Shown in pieces: positions 1 through 5,235 of a stretch of DNA of 7,640 bases (position 1 is the first letter of the stretch; each line of letters starts with the position of its first letter). Source of the DNA: Bdellovibrio sp. (GTDB lineage Bacteria > Bdellovibrionota > Bdellovibrionia > Bdellovibrionales > Bdellovibrionaceae); contig JAHRXB010000204.1 in the NCBI GenBank assembly GCA_019104905.1, positions 1 through 7,640 on the forward strand. The letters are read 5' to 3'. Under the pieces are notes generated by a model. It was not told the origin of the DNA. It searched no databases and worked only from the letters and a program-made list of their open reading frames with translations. A program made the position numbers and the translations under genes.

Positions 1-336
1 CACGATCTCCACATCTCCTGACTTAAAATTCTTAAGACAGTTACGCCCCTGAAATTGCACATAGGGACCTGACACTGTTAATTCAGAGGCACTCTTCTTC
101 GCGCAACTTAAATCATAAGAGGTGAATTGCTGAAGTGCGGGCTTCACACCCACGACGCTTGCTGGAAGACTTGAAGGACTGCGCTTTGTTGTGAGGGACT
201 GCGCCTCTGCGGCGACCTGCACGTCTGAGGCCTCTTCTTTTTGGGTCAACGTTTGAAAGGTTGGAATTCCCATTAAGAGAACCAACATCAACGTCAAAAA
301 GATGAACTGAGTGTCTGTGGGTTGCCGTTTAAACAT
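1..336 (-). CDS. Partial unknown membrane-anchored or secreted protein (N-terminal 112 residues)
   Basis: I read this reading frame directly from the minus strand. It starts at ATG (336-334), just after an in-frame TGA at 342-340, and stays open to the window edge, so the C-terminus is missing. The protein begins MFKRQPTDTQ, followed by a hydrophobic segment at about residues 11-28. That segment fits a signal anchor or an uncleaved signal peptide, with the rest outside the cytoplasm. Residues 32-70 are polar, rich in Ala, Ser, Glu and Gln, and look like a flexible spacer. A more ordered part starts near residue 72 and carries two cysteines (Cys78, Cys100) that could form a disulfide in the periplasm. 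I do not recognise the family. The gene is divergent from the lipoprotein gene at 476. The Shine-Dalgarno is weak (GAAG about 10 bases upstream). Confidence 0.7.
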   Translation of the reverse strand, partial: MFKRQPTDTQFIFLTLMLVLLMGIPTFQTLTQKEEASDVQVAAEAQSLTTKRSPSSLPASVVGVKPALQQFTSYDLSCAKKSASELTVSGPYVQFQGRNCLKNFKSGDVEIV

Positions 337-475
337 ACTTCATGCTTCATCGGAGGAACAGAGCCAGACTTTAGCTGTGTCAATCTGAGATAATCTGCCC
401 GGGCGAAGCTTTTTGCTTAAGTTTTTCCACATTTCATCCGTATCTAAGTCTAGTAATTAGGGGGAAAGTTACTTG
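337..475. other. Divergent intergenic region between the two leftmost genes
   Basis: This 139-base gap separates two divergent genes, so it must hold promoters for both directions unless it is read through. It contains a minus-strand TTGACA box, a perfect 8-base palindrome GCCCGGGC at 397-404, and an AT-rich stretch at 411-458 ahead of the plus-strand gene. A TATCTA hexamer at 441-446 is a possible plus-strand -10 but has no good -35 at 16-18 bases. The ribosome binding site for the plus gene is the G-run at 459-464. I see no RNA gene or terminator hairpin here. Confidence 0.5.
356..383 (-). promoter_or_regulatory. Possible promoter for the leftmost minus-strand gene
   Basis: The minus strand carries a perfect TTGACA -35 hexamer (plus-strand TGTCAA at 378-383). 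It lies about 42 bases upstream of the ATG at 336. At 16-18 base spacing the -10 candidates (around TGTTCC, 360-355) match the consensus poorly. The -35 box is therefore real sequence but the promoter call is tentative. Confidence 0.3.
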
Positions 476-1588
476 ATGAACGGGCGTATTCTCAAAAAGA
501 TTCGAAATTTTCGCCTTTTCTCTGGTCTTATGATCATGGCGCTGACTATTTTGAGTTTTCAAAACTGCGCCCCCCAAAATGCCTCTTGCTCTGACAATAA
601 TTCAAACTGTTCTAACGAAGGGTCCACTTCTAGTCCCTCGACCAGTACCAACCAAGGTTCTATCTGGTCTTCTCGCCCTGGCAACGGCAACTCAAGCGGC
701 GTGAATATCGGCGGCAGTTCTGGCGGAGGTTCCGTTTCTGCAGGAGGCTCTGGCGGTAACACCGGATCCTCCGGCGGCGGCATCACCGTGGGTGGTGGCG
801 GCTCTTCGTCAGGAGGCAGCAGCGGCGGCGTGAGCACCGGTGGCAACGACGACCCCAAAAACACCACCTTCCGAATTACGAAGCAGCCCCAAGGCGTCAG
901 TGTTCTAGAAAAAGCCGACTTTCAGTTGGATGTCACTATTGCGGGAGGGGATGGCCCTTACACCTTCCAATGGTACAAGGACAGCAAAGCCATTAATGGT
1001 GGCTTCGGAAACTACTCTTCCTATATGGACAACGCGAGCTCCTACGGCAAAGAAGGAACCTATTATGTGGTCGTGAAAGACGGCAAAGGACAAAGCATCC
1101 AAAGTTCTCTGGCTCGAGTCAGCATCTTGGAACCCGCTGTGGGCTGTGTCGCCGGATCATATTTCACCTACACTGTGGCCAGTTACGACACGGCTTACGG
1201 ATATTTTGGCGAGTACTTCGATGGCCCCAAAGGAAAGTTTCTTTTGCACTCTTCCTTCGACATCTACAATTTTCTTTATCCCAATGCCAGCTGGGTGGGG
1301 CTCTCGACTTATTCGGTGCCATCAGCCCTTCAGTATCTGCAAAAAACTTGGATGAGTTGCCGCACGACCGTGCCGCGCATTCATACACCTCAACCCAATC
1401 CCGGATTCCCTACGGATTATTGGTATTATAATAACTCGCAAAAATACAATGATGGTTATGGCTATAACTACAAAGGCACTTTGACCTTTGAATGTCGTAA
1501 TAAAAAGTTAAAGTTTGTATCTAATACGTGCGCGTGGGAAAAAGACCCCAACTATGTGCCGCCGGAACAACAAAATAGCGGATACTAA
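476..1588 (+). CDS. Predicted surface lipoprotein with Gly/Ser linker and Ig-like domain
   Basis: The product is about 370 residues. A TTG at 473 directly precedes the ATG at 476. An AGGGGG motif (459-464) sits 8 bases before the TTG and 11 before the ATG, so either could start; I prefer ATG. The N-terminus has basic residues (KKIRNFR) and a hydrophobic stretch ending LSFQNC, giving a lipidated Cys31 with an atypical lipobox. Residues about 60-127 form a Gly/Ser-rich tether. Residues about 132-220 look like an Ig-like domain: a PYTFQWYKD core strand with the Trp, and a GTYYVVVKDGKG strand typical of the C-terminal half. The last 150 residues are rich in Tyr and aromatics and hold four cysteines (224, 295, 340, 352), possibly two disulfides. 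I infer an outer-membrane or surface adhesin-like role, but no partner is known. The gene stands alone and ends in a strong hairpin. Confidence 0.85.
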   Translation: MNGRILKKIRNFRLFSGLMIMALTILSFQNCAPQNASCSDNNSNCSNEGSTSSPSTSTNQGSIWSSRPGNGNSSGVNIGGSSGGGSVSAGGSGGNTGSSGGGITVGGGGSSSGGSSGGVSTGGNDDPKNTTFRITKQPQGVSVLEKADFQLDVTIAGGDGPYTFQWYKDSKAINGGFGNYSSYMDNASSYGKEGTYYVVVKDGKGQSIQSSLARVSILEPAVGCVAGSYFTYTVASYDTAYGYFGEYFDGPKGKFLLHSSFDIYNFLYPNASWVGLSTYSVPSALQYLQKTWMSCRTTVPRIHTPQPNPGFPTDYWYYNNSQKYNDGYGYNYKGTLTFECRNKKLKFVSNTCAWEKDPNYVPPEQQNSGY

Positions 1589-1613
1589 AAAGGGCTCTTT
1601 GGGAGCCCTTTTT
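1587..1613. terminator. Bidirectional rho-independent terminator
   Basis: A perfect hairpin has GGGCTC (1592-1597) paired with GAGCCC (1603-1608) around a 5-base loop. It is flanked by five A's on the left and five T's on the right. Read on either strand it gives a GC stem followed by a U tract, so it can stop the lipoprotein gene (stop at 1586-1588) and the convergent exbD gene (stop at 1621-1619). It fills the whole gap between them. Confidence 0.9.
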
Positions 1614-1618
1614 CATTT

Positions 1619-2026
1619 CTATTTCTTATCGATGCTGATCGCAAATTTTTTCACCCCAGCGCCCTTCACGATATCCAGGACTCCCACCACTTTACCGTGA
1701 GGAACATCCTTGTCCGCCGAGATAATCGCTTGAACCTCGGCATTCTTCGTGACTTCGTCGGATGCTTTCAACTTAACATCCTCTTCGTTGACGAAAGAAC
1801 CGTTGAGATTAATACGACCATCCGCCGTTAACGCAATATTGAGTTTGCTTGGTGCGGTTTGGTCTCCACTTGCGGCTTTGGGAAGATTCACATTAATCGT
1901 GGGCTTCATAAACATCGGAGCGGTGACCATGAAAATGATCAACACCACCAGAATGATATCCACCAGCGGAACTACGTTGATATCCGCGATGGCTTCGTTA
2001 TCGTTACCACCATTATTAAATGCCAT
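1619..2026 (-). CDS. exbD: ExbD/TolR-family proton-channel subunit
   Basis: The 135-residue product matches the ExbD/TolR family in length (about 140) and design. It has a short cytoplasmic N-terminus, a single membrane span at about residues 19-40, and a periplasmic domain to the end. The signature DINVVPLVDIILVVLIIF contains Asp23, which aligns with the essential proton-carrying Asp in the span of ExbD and TolR. The periplasmic part ends in the family's typical pattern of a G-V-D-V/K-AGV-KFAI type strand-helix. It should form the proton-driven motor with the ExbB-like protein encoded just upstream, with only 3 bases between stop and start and the ribosome site AGGTG (2039-2035) inside the upstream gene. 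ExbD, TolR and motility-type AglS proteins cannot be told apart reliably by eye, so the symbol is a family label. Confidence 0.92.
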   Translation of the reverse strand: MAFNNGGNDNEAIADINVVPLVDIILVVLIIFMVTAPMFMKPTINVNLPKAASGDQTAPSKLNIALTADGRINLNGSFVNEEDVKLKASDEVTKNAEVQAIISADKDVPHGKVVGVLDIVKGAGVKKFAISIDKK

Positions 2027-2029
2027 GGT

Positions 2030-2659
2030 TTACACACCTTTTTTCTTCGCATAAGCAAGGCAGAGCTCTTTAACGCTCTCAAGATTTTGGAAGATGCCTT
2101 TGACTTGTTTGCTGTAGTAGTTGTAGGCGGCAACCGCTGGGATTGCCACGAAAAGACCCGCCGCCGTAGCAACAAGGGCCATTGAGATACCCGCCATCAC
2201 CGTCTGTTGACCTGCCTCTGGAGCTGTCGCCAAATCGTTGAAGGCTTTCATAATACCCAATACTGTTCCAAAAAGTCCGATATAAGGAGCGTTGGAGCCC
2301 ACGGTCGCCAAGAATCCCAAAAATCTTTCCAACTCAGGACGTTCAGTCAAAGCAAACGTATTAAAAATTTGCTCCAAACCCTTGCTTCCAGATTCTTTCA
2401 TGTGCTTCAAAGCGTAACCCGCTGCACGTCCTTCAATGGAGTTTGGATCTTTCGCAAGATCTTCCACATCCTCAAGGCTGTTGCTTTGCAAAGCCAACTT
2501 GATGCGAGAACGCACTCTTTGCGATTCCGCAGAAACCTTTTTCAAAGAAAAATAACGCTCTAAGATCATCCCGATGCTCATCACGCTGAGAATAAGTAGA
2601 ATCCATAAGATAACCTGATCTGCCAAGTGCGCGACTGCAAATATTTTTTCCGTGAGCAT
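2030..2659 (-). CDS. exbB: ExbB/TolQ/MotA-family proton channel protein
   Basis: The 209-residue inner-membrane protein has the family layout: a first span at about 14-33, a cytoplasmic domain at about 40-115, and spans two and three at about 117-138 and 160-182. Span two carries IGLFGTVLGIM and span three carries ALVATAAGLFVAIPAV, both hallmarks of the family. Thr132 and Thr165 align with the two conserved pore threonines of ExbB/TolQ. With the adjacent ExbD-like protein it should convert proton-motive force into work on an envelope partner such as TonB, TolA or a gliding machine. No such partner is encoded here. The start is well supported by GGAGG (2673-2669), 9 bases before the ATG. Transcription probably starts near 2697 from the promoter in the divergent gap, and the two-gene operon ends at the hairpin at 1587-1613. 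Confidence 0.92.
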   Translation of the reverse strand: MLTEKIFAVAHLADQVILWILLILSVMSIGMILERYFSLKKVSAESQRVRSRIKLALQSNSLEDVEDLAKDPNSIEGRAAGYALKHMKESGSKGLEQIFNTFALTERPELERFLGFLATVGSNAPYIGLFGTVLGIMKAFNDLATAPEAGQQTVMAGISMALVATAAGLFVAIPAVAAYNYYSKQVKGIFQNLESVKELCLAYAKKKGV

Positions 2660-2679
2660 GGGTGATTTCCTCCAAATCT

Positions 2680-2708
2680 TTGACTGAGCAAAGTAATTGA
2701 TTCATTAT
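2680..2708 (+). promoter_or_regulatory. Sigma70-like promoter for the sulfatase-fold gene
   Basis: TTGACT (2680-2685) and CATTAT (2703-2708) are separated by 17 bases. They match five and four of six consensus positions, with the key A2 and T6 of the -10 present. The predicted start near 2715 gives a leader of about 22 bases. The -10 overlaps, on the opposite strand, the -10 of the exbB promoter, so the two promoters probably compete. Confidence 0.55.
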
Positions 2709-2733
2709 CTCTAAAACCATTACATCTGGTCAA
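2704..2733 (-). promoter_or_regulatory. Sigma70-like promoter for exbB-exbD
   Basis: On the minus strand, TTGACC (2733-2728) is the -35 and GATAAT (2709-2704) is the -10, with an 18-base spacer. Each hexamer matches the consensus at five of six positions. The predicted start near 2697 leaves a 5' leader of about 38 bases that includes the GGAGG ribosome site. The -35 lies only a few bases before the divergent ATG at 2737. Confidence 0.65.
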
Positions 2734-2736
2734 GGT

Positions 2737-4548
2737 ATGCGGAAAATCATTTTAAGTCTTCTTATAACACTCCTGAGCTTGGTCCAGCTTTCGTGCAAGA
2801 CAAACGATAGAAAATCAGTCTTAGTTATCGCTGTGGACGAATTGACCAGCACAGATATAAGCTGCAGTCAGGAAGAAGGGGAAAGGTCCGGTTTTCAATT
2901 GCTTTGCAATGAGTCCGTTCGCTTTACTCACGCTTTCACGCCTTCGACTCTCACTGTGCCCGCCCTGGCTTCTGTTCTTACTGGACTTTATCCCTATCAA
3001 CATAAAATTCGCCATAATGGAGCCCCAGGCCTAGCTGCCGAATTTGAATTGGCCTCTGAACTTGCGATTAAGCAAGACTATCGTACCAGTTTTTTCTCTG
3101 GCGGAGCGCCGGTTTTCAGACGAAGCGGACTCAATCAGGGGTTCGAACTTTTTGAAGACAATATCATCCCGTCCTTCAGCGGTTTGTTTCGCCCCTTCAA
3201 GAAAAATGCGGATGCCTTTTTGCAATGGCTCAAACACGATGTCGACAATGATGCTTTTTTCAGTGTGATTTATGTACCCGATCTCCTCTTCACCACCACC
3301 GAAACAGTGACGGATCTTGGCGAAACTCGAAATCTCAGCTTTGAAAGTCAGTTGGATGAATTGGATGAAAGCCTCTTTGAACTTTTCCACAGCTTAAAAG
3401 CGACCAAACGTTGGGACAACACGACCGTTCTTCTGATCGGCCTCAATGGTCACACCACGAACGATCGCTATCGAGAGCTGTCCCCCTTGAATCTGCACGG
3501 AGAAAACACTCAAGTTGCCTTATTCATAAAGCCCTCACAAAAAAAGAAACGCGATGAAGCCATCAACTGGAAGGTCGATCAAAATGTCAGCCTGGTCGAC
3601 GTGGGACGAACCCTTTTTGAACTCTTAGGAGAAAGCCTGGTTGACACGACTTCAGGCGCTTTCCCCACGCACTCGCTTCTTGAGGTTCTAAAAAGTCCTA
3701 CCGCCTCCTGGTCCGACAGCACGCCTCTGCTGATTGAGTCGGGATGGGCGCTTTGGCGCAAAGCCGGTCCTCTGCGAACCGCAGGAATTTCAAATCATGT
3801 TCTTTTGATTAACGATGAAAAGCCCTTACTTTACAACACGCTGGTGGATCGCTTCGAAGTGAATCCTTTGCCATTGCTACAAGAAAGTATTTTGCCGACA
3901 ACACAAAAACTGCAATCTCTGCTGACCAAGGGCCTCTTCCCGCCCTTTCCCCCCGTAGATTCAGAGTGGACGACGAAGATGAGTCTGCCTTTTTCTCGTT
4001 GGATGAGAACGGATCAGGAAACCCTTCTTTTAAAGGACTTAAAGCGTCTTTTAGCCACCCAGCCGCGCAGCCTGGATCTTTTGAATTGGACCGCGCAGAT
4101 TGCATTAAATCAAAAAGATTGGGAGACGCTAAAACAGCTTGGGACTAAAAATAAAATCTCTGTGTGGCAATTTGTTGCTGAAAAAAATCTTGGCTCCAAA
4201 AATGCCAAGGTTCAAGATCCCTGCTTCTTCCTTCTGACCAGCAAAGAACTTGAAACCGAATCTCTTAAGAGCTGCGCGGATCCGCTCTTCTTAGAATTCA
4301 CCGACTGGGTGCGTGCCGAGGACCGAGGACTCAGCAAAGACACTCAAAAAAAACGTTTTGAACGTTCGTTTAGAAACTATATGTTGGATCAGCAAATCCA
4401 AAGAGCCAACATCGCGGCGGGATTGATTTGGGACACGTCACGCGACAATATTTTTGCGCCCTCTCGGACCGAGTTGGCCTTGAGTCTTCCGGAAAATAGT
4501 AAGATCCGTTCGCAAGTCTATAAATCCCTGCAAAACGAAGACTACTAG
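2737..4548 (+). CDS. Sulfatase/alkaline-phosphatase-fold lipoprotein, probably inactive
   Basis: The 603-residue product starts with a signal peptide ending VQLSC, so Cys20 is probably lipidated, although Gln at -3 is unusual. Residues about 27-300 follow the sulfatase layout. VLVIAVDEL is the first strand with one metal Asp (Asp34). TLTVPALASVLTG occupies the place of the CxPSRxxLLTG active-site motif, and YPYQHKIRHNG follows as in sulfatases. VLLIGLNGH stands where active enzymes have a S-D-H/N-G metal motif, and LHGENTQVALFIKP matches the strand after it. At the nucleophile position there is Thr73, the usual Arg is Leu77, and the second metal Asp is Leu236. I infer a loss of sulfatase activity; a binding or structural role is likelier. 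Residues about 400-603 are helical with one TPR-like segment. The start codon has only a poor AAGG just before it, so translation may be weak. Confidence 0.7.
   Translation: MRKIILSLLITLLSLVQLSCKTNDRKSVLVIAVDELTSTDISCSQEEGERSGFQLLCNESVRFTHAFTPSTLTVPALASVLTGLYPYQHKIRHNGAPGLAAEFELASELAIKQDYRTSFFSGGAPVFRRSGLNQGFELFEDNIIPSFSGLFRPFKKNADAFLQWLKHDVDNDAFFSVIYVPDLLFTTTETVTDLGETRNLSFESQLDELDESLFELFHSLKATKRWDNTTVLLIGLNGHTTNDRYRELSPLNLHGENTQVALFIKPSQKKKRDEAINWKVDQNVSLVDVGRTLFELLGESLVDTTSGAFPTHSLLEVLKSPTASWSDSTPLLIESGWALWRKAGPLRTAGISNHVLLINDEKPLLYNTLVDRFEVNPLPLLQESILPTTQKLQSLLTKGLFPPFPPVDSEWTTKMSLPFSRWMRTDQETLLLKDLKRLLATQPRSLDLLNWTAQIALNQKDWETLKQLGTKNKISVWQFVAEKNLGSKNAKVQDPCFFLLTSKELETESLKSCADPLFLEFTDWVRAEDRGLSKDTQKKRFERSFRNYMLDQQIQRANIAAGLIWDTSRDNIFAPSRTELALSLPENSKIRSQVYKSLQNEDY
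4545..4548. other. Interlocked stop codons of convergent genes (CTAG)
   Basis: The palindrome CTAG holds both stops: TAG at 4546-4548 on the plus strand and TAG at 4547-4545 on the minus strand. The two coding regions overlap by four bases tail to tail. No hairpin terminator is seen on either side, so transcripts from each gene probably run into the other. Confidence 0.9.
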
Positions 4549-5234
4549 TCTGCTTCGAGATCCACAATTCCTAACCAAAAAGGAGATTCGGGATCTTCCT
4601 GGATCATGCGTGTCGTGATAGATCCTAACTCCAAGGCCTCAGAGTCTTTCGACCACAGGGACGTCGCCACAGAAGTGCTCGCTAAAAGCACCAAATGGTC
4701 ACCTTCATTAACATAGGTATGTCCACACTGAACGTAGCAGGTCGGATCGAGCCCTAAAAGCTGTGCTGGCAAGGGGGGAAGAACTTCACCAGCCCCCCGC
4801 AATTCACTAGATAGGTCCAAGCCGATTGAAAGCGGCTGAAGACTTTGATTTTTTCTCTGAATAAAAAGACTGGGACATCCGACCTGAGCCCAAGCCACTT
4901 GGGGACCCCGTCGAAACAGCGCCAAAAGCTCAACCCCAGAAAAATACTCCATCTTGTTTTCACCACGATAAAGAATGTCATTGGCGATCAGTGTCCCCGT
5001 TCTGACATAGTTCACTTCGTCAGAAAGACAGCTCAGAAATTCAAAAGGAGAAGTGACCTCCACATCGGACTTTGCCGAACTCACATACTTGATCACTTCG
5101 TCCATCGCCCTCTGTGCATGCTCGGGTTGCCCCCAAGAAGTTGCCACAACAATGAGGGATCCGTCCTCCTCGCGGTAGATCGAAGGCTTAGGACGTAAAA
5201 TCTTCGTGCTGTAGGATCTCTCTTGAAGTCTCAC
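4545..5234 (-). CDS. PP2C-like phosphatase fold protein lacking metal-binding residues
   Basis: The 229-residue soluble protein has no signal peptide or membrane span. Its strand pattern resembles PPM/PP2C serine/threonine phosphatases. SLIVVATSWGQPEHAQRAM stands where the family has VADGMGGHxxGExAS; AWAQVGCPSLFIQRKNQSLQPL where it has AxVGDSRxYLxRxGxLxxLT; LLGLDP where it has ALG; and VNEGDHLVLLASTS where it has LxxGDxLLLCSDGL. The aspartates of the first motif, of VGD (Cys120) and of SDG (Thr187) are all missing, so it is probably a pseudophosphatase. It starts at GTG, one base after the stop of the FHA gene, with GGAG (5247-5244) 9 bases upstream. Pairing a PP2C-type protein with an FHA protein is a common bacterial arrangement for phospho-threonine signalling. 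The family call rests on pattern reading alone; an unrelated unknown family is possible. Confidence 0.55.
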   Translation of the reverse strand: MRLQERSYSTKILRPKPSIYREEDGSLIVVATSWGQPEHAQRAMDEVIKYVSSAKSDVEVTSPFEFLSCLSDEVNYVRTGTLIANDILYRGENKMEYFSGVELLALFRRGPQVAWAQVGCPSLFIQRKNQSLQPLSIGLDLSSELRGAGEVLPPLPAQLLGLDPTCYVQCGHTYVNEGDHLVLLASTSVATSLWSKDSEALELGSITTRMIQEDPESPFWLGIVDLEAD

Positions 5235-5235
5235 T

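Noticed and set aside
397..404. Palindrome GCCCGGGC as an operator
   Set aside because: It is a perfect 8-base palindrome but there is no second copy or flanking symmetry; chance is a sufficient explanation.
690..850. GC-rich repeated stretch as a tandem repeat or recombination site
   Set aside because: The repetition follows Gly and Ser codons in frame with no fixed unit length, so it is a low-complexity coding region.
559..867. Minus-strand 102-residue proline-rich open frame
   Set aside because: It is the antisense of the Gly/Ser tether; reverse complements of Gly codons give Pro-type codons and lack stops. There is no ribosome site, and the opposite strand has clear protein signatures.
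1859..2185. Plus-strand open frame across the exbD/exbB junction
   Set aside because: It is opposite two genes with strong family motifs and has no recognisable domain.
2472..2720. Minus-strand 82-residue open frame starting in the divergent gap
   Set aside because: It overlaps exbB out of frame, and its content is low in recognisable structure. The GGAGG site serves the exbB ATG instead.
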